Below, piece after piece: positions 47,807-56,388 of a stretch of DNA of 64,000 nucleotides (position 1 is the first letter of the stretch; each line of letters begins with the position of its first letter). The stretch is from Lachnospiraceae bacterium. GTDB taxonomy: Bacteria > Bacillota > Clostridia > Lachnospirales > Lachnospiraceae. Location: assembly GCA_017618195.1 (NCBI GenBank), contig JAFZUW010000005.1, forward strand, positions 1-64,000, read 5' to 3'. The notes beneath the pieces are model-generated. The model ran no database searches and was not told the origin of the DNA. It saw nothing but the letters and a program-made list of their open reading frames with translations. Position numbers and translations under genes: made by a program.

Positions 47807-47963
47807 CCAAACCCGCGTTTTGTCACGATTGCCGGGAGCGCGTGAAAGCTTGCTTTCAACGCCTTCCGCAATCGTGGCAAAACAGGGCGGTGACGACAGT
47901 TACCGCCCGCCCATGAGCAAAAATGGGACCGAAGGGGAGCATTTTTGCGAATGGCGGGTTTGG
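47807..47963 (+). other. Multibranched inverted-repeat element (possible structured RNA or MITE-like repeat)
   Basis: A 157-bp four-helix junction. P1: CCAAACCCGC (47807-47816) with GCGGGTTTGG (47954-47963). P2: 47817-47883, a long hairpin whose outer 16 bp pair fully (one G-U) and which continues through GGGAG/CTTCC and GCGTGAAAGC/GCTTTCAACGC. P3: GGGCGGT (47885-47891) with ACCGCCC (47902-47908). P4: GCAAAAATG (47917-47925) with CATTTTTGC (47940-47948). Joining segments are 0, 1, 8 and 5 nt. No T-run follows any hairpin, so it is not an ordinary terminator. No coding content is supported. No clear target-site duplication flanks P1. Confidence 0.65.
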
Positions 47964-48019
47964 AAGACCTAAAAGAAACAAATGTTGATACTATAGAGGA
48001 CCTGTTCCGGCGGCGCGCC

Positions 48020-48068
48020 CGGGAGCAGGCACAGAGGGGCTTTCCCGCCCCGGTTGTGCCTGCTCCCG
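48020..48068 (+). other. Long hairpin upstream of the ATPase/vor promoter
   Basis: CGGGAGCAGGCACA (48020-48033) pairs perfectly with TGTGCCTGCTCCCG (48055-48068), with an inner GGGGC/GCCCC stem. It lies 57 bp after the multibranched element and 52 bp before the promoter at 48120. Confidence 0.6.
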
Positions 48069-48119
48069 AGGCAGCCGTTGTCAGCTTGCTTCCGTATGGC
48101 TGTTCAGAGACACTTTCTC

Positions 48120-48148
48120 TTGCATTTTCCGGTAGTAAGGGTTATATT
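48120..48148 (+). promoter_or_regulatory. Promoter of the ATPase/vor operon
   Basis: TTGCAT (48120-48125), a 17-bp spacer, then TATATT (48143-48148), 20 bp before the ATPase start codon. The vor genes may therefore be expressed independently of the T-box. Confidence 0.65.
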
Positions 48149-48168
48149 TATTAGAATAGGGTGATACG

Positions 48169-48840
48169 ATGGATTTTAAGCGTTTGGTGCTCTTTGCGGG
48201 GCATTACGGCAGCGGTAAAACGAATATTGCGGTCAATATGGCAATCGACCTCAAAAAAGAGGGGAAGAATGTCGTCATTGCGGATCTCGATATCGTGAAT
48301 CCGTACTACCGGACGAAGGACAGCGAGCAGGAACTTGAGGCGGCGGGAATTCCGCTGATCAGTTCCGAATACGCGAATTCGAACGTCGATGTGCCGGCGC
48401 TTCCGCAGGCCCTTTATTCCCTGGTCGATCAGAAGGATCGTTACGGGATCATGGATATCGGCGGTGACGACCGCGGCGCTCTGGCGCTCGGGAGGTATGC
48501 TCCGGCAATTCTTGAGGAGAACAACTACGAAATGCTCCTCGTCATCAACAAGTATCGTCCGCTGACTCCGGATGCGGCAAGCACTCTGGAGGTCATGCGT
48601 GAGATAGAAATCGCGGGCGGGATTCCGTTCACCGGGATTGTGAACAACTCAAATCTCGGAAGGGAGACGACCGCGGAAGATGTTATCAAAACCCATGCCT
48701 ACGCCATGGAAATGGCTGAGGACACGGGGCTGCCGCTTCGGATGACGACCGTCAGGGACGACATCGCGGAAGAGGTGGCCAAAGTAATTCCGAATGTCGT
48801 ACCGTTACGGTTGCAGAACAAACGGCTTTGGAATGACTGA
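48169..48840 (+). CDS. SIMIBI-class P-loop ATPase linked to the Vor genes
   Basis: 223 residues. Walker A GHYGSGKTN (about 11-19), Walker-B-like IADLDIVNPYYRTKD (about 38-52) and IMDIGGDDRGALALGRYAP (about 95-113). The fold is MinD/ParA/CooC-like, but the deviant ParA-type Lys (KGG) is missing. Relatives insert metal or Fe-S cofactors into oxidoreductases; a maturation role for the Vor complex immediately downstream is plausible but inferred. Cytoplasmic. Own promoter at 48120. Confidence 0.8.
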   Translation: MDFKRLVLFAGHYGSGKTNIAVNMAIDLKKEGKNVVIADLDIVNPYYRTKDSEQELEAAGIPLISSEYANSNVDVPALPQALYSLVDQKDRYGIMDIGGDDRGALALGRYAPAILEENNYEMLLVINKYRPLTPDAASTLEVMREIEIAGGIPFTGIVNNSNLGRETTAEDVIKTHAYAMEMAEDTGLPLRMTTVRDDIAEEVAKVIPNVVPLRLQNKRLWND

Positions 48841-48901
48841 GACGTACATGCATGGCATTTTCCATTGCGGAAGATGTGATTTAAGTTACAGGAGGTAGGA
48901 A

Positions 48902-49111
48902 ATGAACAAAGTAACGTTCAACACGGACCTTTGTAAAGGCTGCGGCCTCTGCGTAGCAGCCTGCCCGAAGAAGATTCTTCGGATGTCGGAGACGGTCATC
49001 AATGCGAAGGGCCATCATCCGGCGGAAATGACCGACCAGTCCCAGTGTATCGCGTGTGCTTTCTGCGCCACGATGTGCCCGGATTGCGTTATTACGGTGG
49101 AAAGGGGTTAA
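48902..49111 (+). CDS. vorD: 2[4Fe-4S] ferredoxin subunit of 2-oxoacid oxidoreductase
   Basis: 69 residues. Two classical clusters: CKGCGLCVAACPKKIL (about 11-26) and CIACAFCATMCPDCVI (about 49-64). This is the delta subunit that passes electrons from the TPP subunit to soluble ferredoxin. RBS ACAGGAGG. It precedes vorB by 4 bp. Confidence 0.93.
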   Translation: MNKVTFNTDLCKGCGLCVAACPKKILRMSETVINAKGHHPAEMTDQSQCIACAFCATMCPDCVITVERG

Positions 49112-49115
49112 GAGC

Positions 49116-50183
49116 ATGGCAGATAAAGTATTAATGAAGGGCAATGAAGCCATTGCCGAAGCTGCCATTATGGCAGGCTGCCGATTCTATTTCGGCTATC
49201 CGATTACGCCCCAGACCGAAGTTGCCGCTTACATGGCAAAGCGTATGCCCAAGATCGGCGGAACCTTCCTTCAGGCGGAGAGCGAAATTGCAGCGATCAA
49301 TATGTGTATCGGTGTCGCTTCGACCGGTAAGAGAGTTATGACGAGTTCCAGTAGCCCCGGAATCTCTCTTAAGGAAGAGGGCATCAGCTACATGGCAGGC
49401 TGCGATCTTCCGGCACTGATTGTTAACGTTGAGCGAGGCGGCCCGGGTCTCGGCGGTATTCAGCCGTCCCAGTCCGATTATTTCCAGGCAACCCGCGGCG
49501 GCGGACATGGTGACTATCACCTCTTCGTTGTTGCTCCGGCAAGCGTACAGGAAATGGTAAGCCTTACCGCTCACGCATTTAACGTAGCGGAGAAATACCG
49601 CGTTCCCGCAATGCTTCTTGCCGACGGTACGCTCGGTCAGATGATGGAGCCCGTTTCCATCGAAGGAATCGTTGTCGAGGATCATGACAAGTCCTGGGCA
49701 CTCACCGGAACGGACTGCAAGAGAAAGCACAACATTATCAACTCCCTGTCTCTGCTTCCCGAGGAACTCGAGCAGTGGAACCTGGAGCGTTACAAGAGAT
49801 ACGAGAAGATCGAAGAGAACGAGCCCATGTGGGAAGAGTACATGATGGATGACGCAGACGTCTGCGTTGTTGCATTCGGTATCGCATCCCGCGTAAGCCG
49901 TAACGCCATCAAGGCTGCACGTGCGCAGGGCATCAAGGTCGGCATGATCCGTCCGATCACCCTGTGGCCGTTCCCGAAGAAGCCTCTCGCAGCTGCTGCG
50001 GACAAGGTTAAGTCCTTCGTAACCGTTGAACTTAATATGGGCCAGATGGTTGAGGACGTTGAGCTTGCTACCCGCTGCAAGAAGCCGGTTCTTATGGCTA
50101 ACCGCGTAGGCGGATGTATCCCGACTCCCGAGCAGGTACTTGCTCAGATTGTCGAAGCCAATAAGTTAGGAGGTGCACAGTAA
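49116..50183 (+). CDS. vorB: 3-methyl-2-oxobutanoate:ferredoxin oxidoreductase subunit VorB
   Basis: 355 residues, the alpha-type subunit. N-terminal pyrimidine-binding region (GNEAIAEAAIMAGCRFYFGY, PITPQTEVAAYMA), QAESEIAAINMCIGVASTGK, TSSSSPGISLKEEGISYMAG, RGGPGLGGIQPSQSDYFQ. The complex converts branched-chain 2-oxoacids plus CoA to acyl-CoA, CO2 and reduced ferredoxin, or the reverse (reductive carboxylation). Substrate specificity may be broader (2-oxoglutarate, aromatic). ATG after AAAGGGG; overlaps vorA by 1 nt. Confidence 0.92.
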   Translation: MADKVLMKGNEAIAEAAIMAGCRFYFGYPITPQTEVAAYMAKRMPKIGGTFLQAESEIAAINMCIGVASTGKRVMTSSSSPGISLKEEGISYMAGCDLPALIVNVERGGPGLGGIQPSQSDYFQATRGGGHGDYHLFVVAPASVQEMVSLTAHAFNVAEKYRVPAMLLADGTLGQMMEPVSIEGIVVEDHDKSWALTGTDCKRKHNIINSLSLLPEELEQWNLERYKRYEKIEENEPMWEEYMMDDADVCVVAFGIASRVSRNAIKAARAQGIKVGMIRPITLWPFPKKPLAAAADKVKSFVTVELNMGQMVEDVELATRCKKPVLMANRVGGCIPTPEQVLAQIVEANKLGGAQ

Positions 50184-50941
50184 TGGGTGAGATCGTATTT
50201 CAGAAACCGAAGTCACTGTGTGACGTTCCGCTTCATTATTGTCCCGGCTGCACGCACGGTATCGTGCATCGTCTCGTTGCGGAAGCAATCGACGAGCTCG
50301 GCATTGAGGGCAAGACCATCGGCGTAGCCAGCGTAGGCTGCTCCGTATTTACCTACAACTATTTTGAGTGTGATATGGTTCAGGCCGCACACGGACGTGC
50401 TCCGGCAGTTGCTACCGGCGTAAAGAGAAGCGATCCCTCTAAGATCGTATTCACGTACCAGGGCGACGGCGACCTTGCTTCCATCGGTACCGCAGAGACC
50501 GTTCATTCGGCTGCACGTAACGAGAACATCACCATTATCTTCATCAACAACGCGATTTACGGTATGACCGGCGGACAGATGGCGCCCACCTCCCTTCCGG
50601 GACAGGTAACCCAGACCTCTCCTTACGGCCGTGACGTTAACACCGTAGGTTATCCGGTACGCATCTGTGAGATGCTTTCCCAGCTGGAAGGACCGACCTA
50701 CCTTGAGCGTGTTGCCGTTAACAACGTAAAGAACGTTAAGGCTGCCAAGAAGGCCATCAAGAAGGCCTTCCAGAATCAGGTAGAGGGCAAGGGCTTCTCC
50801 CTGATCGAAGTTGTTTCCACCTGCCCGACCAACTGGGGTAAGACTCCCGAGAAGGCTATGGAGTGGCTTGAAGAGAACATGCTTCCTTACTATCCGCTCG
50901 GCGTTTACAAGGATAAGACTGCGGCAAAGGAGGACAAATAA
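50183..50941 (+). CDS. vorA: 2-oxoacid:ferredoxin oxidoreductase TPP-binding (beta) subunit
   Basis: 252 residues. N-terminal HYCPGCTHGIVHRL, [4Fe-4S]-adjacent VASVGCSVFTYNYFECD, and the TPP/Mg signature GDGDLASIGTAE ending in NNAIYGMTGGQ. Catalyses decarboxylation on thiamine diphosphate. The TAATG overlap with vorB indicates coupling. Named by position; naming of vor subunits varies between genomes. Confidence 0.92.
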   Translation: MGEIVFQKPKSLCDVPLHYCPGCTHGIVHRLVAEAIDELGIEGKTIGVASVGCSVFTYNYFECDMVQAAHGRAPAVATGVKRSDPSKIVFTYQGDGDLASIGTAETVHSAARNENITIIFINNAIYGMTGGQMAPTSLPGQVTQTSPYGRDVNTVGYPVRICEMLSQLEGPTYLERVAVNNVKNVKAAKKAIKKAFQNQVEGKGFSLIEVVSTCPTNWGKTPEKAMEWLEENMLPYYPLGVYKDKTAAKEDK

Positions 50942-50942
50942 T

Positions 50943-51482
50943 ATGGCACAGACCGGTATGCTTTTTGCAGGTTTCGGCGGACAGGGTATCCTCTTCTCCG
51001 GCAAATTCTGCGCTTACGACGGACTGATCTCCGATAAGCAGGTCAGCTGGCTTCCTTCCTACGGCCCCGAGATGCGCGGAGGTACCGCAAGCTGCAGCGT
51101 TGTATTCAGTGATGAGATCATCGGTTCCCCGATCGTTACGAATCCTGACATCCTCGTTGTCATGAACCTTCCTTCTTTGGACAAATACGAATCCTCGGTA
51201 GTTCCCGGCGGAAAAATCTTCTACGATTCGACGCTGATCGGCCGCAAGGTTGAAAGAACCGACGTAACGGCTTACGCAGTTCCGGCAACGAAGCTTGCCG
51301 CGGACAACGGAATGCCTACCCTTGCCAACATGATCCTCGTAGGAAAGATGATCAAGGAAACCGGTATCATCTCGACCGAGAACATCGACAAGATCATTGA
51401 CAAGATCGTAAGCGCCCGTCATCAGGACCTCAAGGAACTGAATGCGAAAGCAATCAAGATGGGATTTGACTACGCTGAGTAA
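50943..51482 (+). CDS. vorC: 2-oxoacid:ferredoxin oxidoreductase gamma subunit
   Basis: 179 residues. Signature [15 protein letters not shown] (about 8-22), [28 protein letters not shown]. Forms the CoA-side subunit of the complex. ATG 50943 starts 1 bp after the vorA stop; the long open frame into vorA is a shadow. Terminator follows at 51504. Confidence 0.93.
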   Translation: MAQTGMLFAGFGGQGILFSGKFCAYDGLISDKQVSWLPSYGPEMRGGTASCSVVFSDEIIGSPIVTNPDILVVMNLPSLDKYESSVVPGGKIFYDSTLIGRKVERTDVTAYAVPATKLAADNGMPTLANMILVGKMIKETGIISTENIDKIIDKIVSARHQDLKELNAKAIKMGFDYAE

Positions 51483-51503
51483 CCACGTATCATAAAGACT
51501 GAC

Positions 51504-51537
51504 ACAGACCGGAGGGAATTCCTCCGGTCTGTTTTTA
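51504..51537 (+). terminator. Intrinsic terminator of the vor operon
   Basis: ACAGACCGGAGG (51504-51515) pairs perfectly with CCTCCGGTCTGT (51521-51532), then TTTT. Confidence 0.93.
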
Positions 51538-51579
51538 TGTCTCTTTTTACGAGGAACGCCGGCGATTGAGTAAATATAA

Positions 51580-51608
51580 TTGACATTTGGCGGAAAATGT
51601 GGTACGCT
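51580..51608 (+). promoter_or_regulatory. Promoter of the BI-1 gene
   Basis: TTGACA (51580-51585), a 17-bp spacer, then TACGCT (51603-51608), about 98 bp before the start. Confidence 0.65.
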
Positions 51609-51705
51609 TCCATTAAGCACAACGGAGCATATCGGTATGCAGTCAGTCTATCGTCATGCGCCCCGAAGAGAGTGTGCGGATCTCATCGGGAGAAAGGATT
51701 TTGTA

Positions 51706-52404
51706 ATGTCAAGCTTTGCAAGTTCAAGAAGAGAAGAGAGACTTTTAAACATTTTTTCACCTGAGGAATTGATTACCGGAAGAATGTACAATATGGTTCT
51801 CTGCGGAACCGTTCTCTACGGAATTGTCGTGAATTTCTTCCTGTGTGTTACTGTCGGAGATATCGGACGGTACATGAATCCGATTGCGTTCCTGCTGCTG
51901 TATGTTGTATGCTGCATCGCGGGCATAATCATGTCCTCAAAGTCCTCCAATCCGGTAATATCCTTTATCGGATACAATCTGATCGTAATCCCGATCGGAC
52001 TGGTTATATCCACGGTTGTGGAAGCATACGCGAAGACATTCGGCGTGGGTATCGTTATCGAGGCATTCCTGATCACGATGTGCATAACCGCGGCAATGAC
52101 CGCATTTGCCTGTCTGAAGCCGGATCTCTGCGCGAAGTTCGGATACCTGCTGCTTCCGTGTCTTATCGGTCTTGTCGTTGCCGAGCTTCTGATGCTTATC
52201 CTCGGATACAGCAACAACGCTTTTGCATGGATCGGAGCGGTTCTGTTCAGCCTTTATATCGCCTATGACGTATATCGTTCGCAGCAGTTTGCATTTACCG
52301 TGGACAACGCAATAGACAGCGCGGTGGACATTTATCTTGATATCGCAAATCTGTTTTTGAGAATCCTTCAGATCCTCGGCAGAAGAGCGTCGAGAAGCAG
52401 ATAA
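51706..52404 (+). CDS. Bax inhibitor-1 (BI-1/YccA) family membrane protein
   Basis: 232 residues with seven hydrophobic segments. The C-terminal signature region (IAYDVYRSQQFAFTVDN, AIDSAVDIYLDIANLFLRIL) is characteristic of BI-1 proteins, including the paired aspartates thought to gate pH-sensitive Ca2+ leak in bacterial YetJ. ATG 51706 has AGAAAGG upstream. Monocistronic, with own promoter and a downstream bidirectional terminator. Confidence 0.85.
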   Translation: MSSFASSRREERLLNIFSPEELITGRMYNMVLCGTVLYGIVVNFFLCVTVGDIGRYMNPIAFLLLYVVCCIAGIIMSSKSSNPVISFIGYNLIVIPIGLVISTVVEAYAKTFGVGIVIEAFLITMCITAAMTAFACLKPDLCAKFGYLLLPCLIGLVVAELLMLILGYSNNAFAWIGAVLFSLYIAYDVYRSQQFAFTVDNAIDSAVDIYLDIANLFLRILQILGRRASRSR

Positions 52405-52513
52405 AGCGGGAACGGCGCAGCGTGAAGAACGTGTGGACACGAGAAAGGAAAAGCGTGAAGAACATGTAAGACCGGCGAGAAACCGGCAATGATAAAAACA
52501 TGCAGACAATAAG

Positions 52514-52549
52514 AAAACCTCCCGGGGGTAACCCTTCGGGAGGTTTTTT
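52514..52549. terminator. Bidirectional terminator between BI-1 and ktrA
   Basis: AAAACCTCCCG (52514-52524) pairs with CGGGAGGTTTT (52537-52547); T-runs lie on both outer sides. Confidence 0.85.
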
Positions 52550-52554
52550 CATGT

Positions 52555-53202
52555 CTATAAACGGAAGCATCTTTGGATCGACCGCTGGTCTCCGAGGACG
52601 AGCAATGTCTTGGTATCGTCAAGAACCAAATCCGGGGTGACCGTCAGATTCATCTGTCCGTTCTCCTTGATCGCCATAATGTTGATGCCGTATTTCTTAC
52701 GGATGTCGAGGTGGCCGATGCTCTTGCCTTCCCAGTCCTTCGGAACCGGAACTTCGAAAATCGCATGGTCATCGTCGAGCTTGATATAGTCGAGAATGTG
52801 ATTGGAAGCGTAGCGGATGGCTGCCCATTCGGCGATCTGTTTCTCGGGGTTGATGACTTCGTCGGCACCGTTACGGAGAAGGAATTTGGCCTGCACTTCG
52901 CGGTCCGCGCGGGACACGACCAATTTGGCTCCGAGTTCCTTTAGAAGAGAAGTCGTTTCAAGAGAACTCTGGAAATCTCCGCCGATCGTTACGATGCACA
53001 CGTCGTAGTTGCTGACGCCGAGAGAGCGGAGGAAAGTTTCGTTCGTGCTGTCGCCGATCTGCGCGCCGGTGACGAGCGGCAGAATGCTGTTAATGCGGTC
53101 CTCGCTCCGGTCGACCGCCATGACCTGGTGACCGAGATCGTGAAGCTGCTGCGCAAGGAGCGAACCGAAACGGTTCAAACCGATCAATAAAATGGTTTTC
53201 AT
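52555..53202 (-). CDS. ktrA: Ktr/Trk K+ uptake regulatory subunit (RCK domain)
   Basis: 215 residues. RCK_N (about 1-120): Rossmann start ILLIGLNRFGSLLAQQL (GxNxxG rather than GxGxxG), Asp/Glu loop VDRSEDRI, GDSTNETFL. RCK_C (about 135-215): IFEVPVPKDWEGKSIGHLDI. Binds ATP/ADP and c-di-AMP-type ligands in relatives and gates the KtrB channel. Leftward, 15 bp after ktrB. Confidence 0.92.
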   Translation of the reverse strand: MKTILLIGLNRFGSLLAQQLHDLGHQVMAVDRSEDRINSILPLVTGAQIGDSTNETFLRSLGVSNYDVCIVTIGGDFQSSLETTSLLKELGAKLVVSRADREVQAKFLLRNGADEVINPEKQIAEWAAIRYASNHILDYIKLDDDHAIFEVPVPKDWEGKSIGHLDIRKKYGINIMAIKENGQMNLTVTPDLVLDDTKTLLVLGDQRSIQRCFRL

Positions 53203-53217
53203 AAGCTGTTCCTTTCT

Positions 53218-54552
53218 TTAACCGACGTTGATCTTCTCAACCGGGTATTGGGATACTTCAACGCCCTTCGTACTGATCGCGGCGAAAAGAATGGTCAGTC
53301 CGCCGACTCGTCCGAAGAACATCATGAGCATCAGAATAATATGCGACACCAATCCGAGCGAAGGCGTCATGCCGAGCGAAAGTCCTACGGTACCTACCGC
53401 AGAGGTTGTCTCAAACAGACACGTGGTGACCGGAGCGCCTTCCAAAAGACTTATCACGCCGGCGCCTCCGATCGCAAGGAAAAGGTACATCATAAGCAGC
53501 GCGCCCGCAGTACGTACGGCACCGTCTTCGATACGGCGGCCGAACATCTCGGCGCTTTTCTTTTTGCGAACAACGGAAGTCATATTGGCAAATAAAACGG
53601 CAACGGTTGTCGTCTTCAGACCGCCGGCCGTCGAACCGGGCGAACCGCCGATCAGCATCAACACAATGATCACGGTTCTTGCCGTTCCGGTCATCGTCAT
53701 GAAATCGGTTGTGTTAAAACCCGCGGTGCGGGGTGTAACCGCCTGAAACAGGGCGAGGCAGAGCCGTTCCTTCATCGGATAGGAAGTAAAATCATTAAAG
53801 AAGAACAGAATCGCCGGAAGGACGATCAGAACCGCACTCGTTACAAGAATCGCCTTGCTCTGCATCTTGTAGCGCTTCAGCCGGAAGCCGTGAAGCTTCA
53901 TATCTTCCCAGGTCAGAAATCCGATGCCGCCGAAAACGATCAGAAAGCAGATCGGAATGATGATTCCCGGATGCGCCGCAAAATGTGAGAGAGAGGAAAA
54001 CTGTCCCGATCTCGACCCCATCAGATCAAAGCCCGCGTTACAGAATGCGGAGATGGAGTGGAAGAACGCCATCCAGATTCCCGATGCACCGAATTCCTTA
54101 CAGAACCACGGGAGCATAACAAGCGCTCCGGCAAGCTCGGTCAGGAAAGCAACTTTAAATACGAAGGAGGTCATGTGTACGATACCGCCGATCTGATGCG
54201 CGGAAATACTGTCCTGAAGCATGCTGCGCTGCAGAAGGGAAATCTTCCGGCCGGACACGTTGGCGATGAAGACCGTTACGGAAATAACGCCGAGGCCTCC
54301 GATCTGGATCAGCAGAAGAATGACCGCCTGTCCGAAATAAGACCAGTAGGTTGCGGTATCTTTCACGATCAGGCCGGTAACACAGACGGCCGACGTGGAT
54401 GTAAACAGTGTATGTTCAAAAGAAGTCCATTGACCGCTTTGGGACGAAATCGGAAGCATCAGAAGAAAGCTTCCGACCAATATCACGCCTAAGAAGCCGC
54501 AGATGATGATCCGGAAAGATGACATTTTCTCCCCCTTGTGTCGTTCTTTCAT
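53218..54552 (-). CDS. ktrB: Ktr/Trk K+ transporter membrane subunit
   Basis: 444 residues, four M1-P-M2 repeats. Selectivity-filter glycines are in TSAVCVTGL, SISAFCNAGF, VTPRTAGFN and TSAVGTVGLS. Moves K+, commonly Na+-coupled, across the membrane. ATG 54552 has CGGAGGTTCCAC; an internal ATG nine codons in (MSSFRII) also has a GGGGGAG site. Paired with ktrA, likely one transcript from the promoter at 54580. Confidence 0.93.
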   Translation of the reverse strand: MKERHKGEKMSSFRIIICGFLGVILVGSFLLMLPISSQSGQWTSFEHTLFTSTSAVCVTGLIVKDTATYWSYFGQAVILLLIQIGGLGVISVTVFIANVSGRKISLLQRSMLQDSISAHQIGGIVHMTSFVFKVAFLTELAGALVMLPWFCKEFGASGIWMAFFHSISAFCNAGFDLMGSRSGQFSSLSHFAAHPGIIIPICFLIVFGGIGFLTWEDMKLHGFRLKRYKMQSKAILVTSAVLIVLPAILFFFNDFTSYPMKERLCLALFQAVTPRTAGFNTTDFMTMTGTARTVIIVLMLIGGSPGSTAGGLKTTTVAVLFANMTSVVRKKKSAEMFGRRIEDGAVRTAGALLMMYLFLAIGGAGVISLLEGAPVTTCLFETTSAVGTVGLSLGMTPSLGLVSHIILMLMMFFGRVGGLTILFAAISTKGVEVSQYPVEKINVG

Positions 54553-54579
54553 GTGGAACCTCCGTAAATTGCTTTAACT

Positions 54580-54588
54580 ATTATACCA
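54580..54588 (-). promoter_or_regulatory. Extended -10 promoter of ktrBA
   Basis: Leftward TGGTATAAT (TGnTATAAT), 28 bp before the ktrB start. The -35 is poor, as is typical of extended -10 promoters. Confidence 0.7.
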
Positions 54589-54625
54589 CAAAATCCGCGA
54601 AAAGGAAATATCAGTTTACAAGGAT

Positions 54626-54655
54626 GCAAAAACCGCTGCCGACGGGCAACGGTTC
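54626..54655 (-). terminator. Terminator of the GH9 gene
   Basis: Leftward AACCGTTGCC and GGCAGCGGTT pair (one G-U) around CGTC; TTTTTGC follows. It lies 28 bp after the GH9 stop codon. Confidence 0.75.
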
Positions 54656-54682
54656 CTTGCGTAGAGAAAGATGTAATAAAAC

Positions 54683-56287
54683 TTATGCGAAGTAAGCAAA
54701 TACAAGTGCCGTGATGGAGTTCCAATAAATCGCGATCTCGTTGGTGGAGAAGGATTCCACTTCATCAAGGTGGCACAGAAGCGGCGGCGTTCCTTCGGGA
54801 ATCGCAGCCTTGGCCGGAGGATCGTAGACGCGAGCGCTCGGTCCGCCGGAAACAAGTCCCGGGAACGGTTCGTCCACGCCGTCGCTGGCGGTCGGACGAT
54901 TGTGCGGGTTCCGGAACGGATGGGAACCGTGTCCGGTAATGTAGCTCCGGTTCAGCGGGTTGCGACCGAGCAGATAGTGCACATTTTCCTCAGCCGCCGA
55001 CGCATATGCGGGGTTGCCGGTAAGGAAGGAGGCAACAAGCAGCGCCGCGGAGCAGTCCATGACAACCATGTTGCTTCCCCATACAAAGCCGTCAAGAGGC
55101 ATTGCAAGACGGTAGCCGTTCTCCGAGGTAAGAGCCATTAAGGAATCAGCGCGCTTGCGGAATGCATCCGAGAAAGCAATAAAGAGTTCGTCCGGGAACG
55201 TATCGGAGGGGGCAAATAACACGCTCAGACCGGCAAAGCCGCCGACCTGCCCCCAGCCGAGAGTCGTCTTGTCGATATCGGTCGCGGCAAGTTTCGTGAG
55301 TTCCGCCAGATCACGCACGTCACCGTTCAGACGGTAGAGCTCTGCGTACATCCACATGCGTTCGTCACGGTCGTCTCTGTCCCAGTAACCGCCGGTGTAA
55401 TTTCCGGGAGGATTGCGGAAATCAATCAGGTCCGGATGAGCATATAAAAATTCTCTCGCGGAAAGTGCCGCAGCGCGCAGTCTGGCGGCAAATGCGGAAT
55501 CGTAACGCCGGAAAATCCGAGATGCGAGTGCCGTTACAGCGGCAAAGTCGGCCGTCGCCATGGAGGAGATCGGATAGAGGATCATCTGGTCCTTGTCCTC
55601 CTCGGGCATAACGAACCCGGCGAATCGTTCGGTAGTAAGTTTGTGATAGACGCTTCCGTCGGAAGCCTGCATCTTAAGGAGCCACTCGAGTTCGTAGCGG
55701 CATTCGTTTAATATATCGGGAACGCCGTTGCCGCTCTCGGGAATGAGGAGCGTGGGGCATTTGACCGAGAATAATTCATAAGTATAAAGAAGGTGACCGA
55801 GGGTAACGGCGCCCGGAGTCGTATAGCGGCCGTAGTCGCCGGCATCGTGCCAGCCGCCCGTCATCGGCGGGAGCATCGCCTGATCGTCATAGCGGAGTGT
55901 CTTTCCGGCGTGGCAGCAGCGGTGATGATAAGGACCCGCATACTTCTCGGGAAGCTCGCAGCCGCAGCGCATGAAATAAAACATGTGGACCAGATCTTCG
56001 AAAACTTTACGGTAAACGGTCGGAGAAATAAGGAAGGAATCCGAACGGCTACAATCGTAGTATTCGATAAAATATAGGCCTTCCTCGGAAACCTTGCTGA
56101 AATCGGCCGAATAGAGCGTCTCACCGGAGTAAGAATCCTTACCAAACGCGGAAACAGACAGTTCTACTCTTGTAGAATCGGATTCTTTCACAAGATAAAC
56201 GGGGCCGTTGACGGGTTCGTCGCCGGCCAGAATTGCAACTTTGACGTCATCGGGGCGATACCCGAGCTGATCGACATGAATCTTCAT
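54683..56287 (-). CDS. Glycoside hydrolase family 9 cellodextrinase/endoglucanase
   Basis: 534 residues. An N-terminal immunoglobulin-like CelD_N domain (about 1-88), then a GH9 (alpha/alpha)6 barrel. Catalytic motif GGWHDAGDYGRY (Asp148 and Asp151), NPHNRPTASDG near residue 460, and the acid Glu517 in STNEIAIYWNS. No signal peptide, dockerin or binding module, so it acts inside the cell on cello-oligosaccharides. RBS AAAGGAGG. Its pairing with GH5 (37943) suggests cellobiose/cellodextrin use. Confidence 0.93.
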   Translation of the reverse strand: MKIHVDQLGYRPDDVKVAILAGDEPVNGPVYLVKESDSTRVELSVSAFGKDSYSGETLYSADFSKVSEEGLYFIEYYDCSRSDSFLISPTVYRKVFEDLVHMFYFMRCGCELPEKYAGPYHHRCCHAGKTLRYDDQAMLPPMTGGWHDAGDYGRYTTPGAVTLGHLLYTYELFSVKCPTLLIPESGNGVPDILNECRYELEWLLKMQASDGSVYHKLTTERFAGFVMPEEDKDQMILYPISSMATADFAAVTALASRIFRRYDSAFAARLRAAALSAREFLYAHPDLIDFRNPPGNYTGGYWDRDDRDERMWMYAELYRLNGDVRDLAELTKLAATDIDKTTLGWGQVGGFAGLSVLFAPSDTFPDELFIAFSDAFRKRADSLMALTSENGYRLAMPLDGFVWGSNMVVMDCSAALLVASFLTGNPAYASAAEENVHYLLGRNPLNRSYITGHGSHPFRNPHNRPTASDGVDEPFPGLVSGGPSARVYDPPAKAAIPEGTPPLLCHLDEVESFSTNEIAIYWNSITALVFAYFA

Positions 56288-56388
56288 TGCAAACGTAACC
56301 TCCTTTAAGAGTCATTTAGAGTATATCAGACAATTCCGTGATGCGACATAGATTTTCTTATCATTTTCCGGAAAGAAGTATTCTTTTC

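Noticed and set aside
47951-48154. Short frame starting MAGLEDLKETNVDT
   Set aside because: It overlaps the P1 arm of the multibranched element, the second hairpin and the promoter at 48120, and has no ribosome site.
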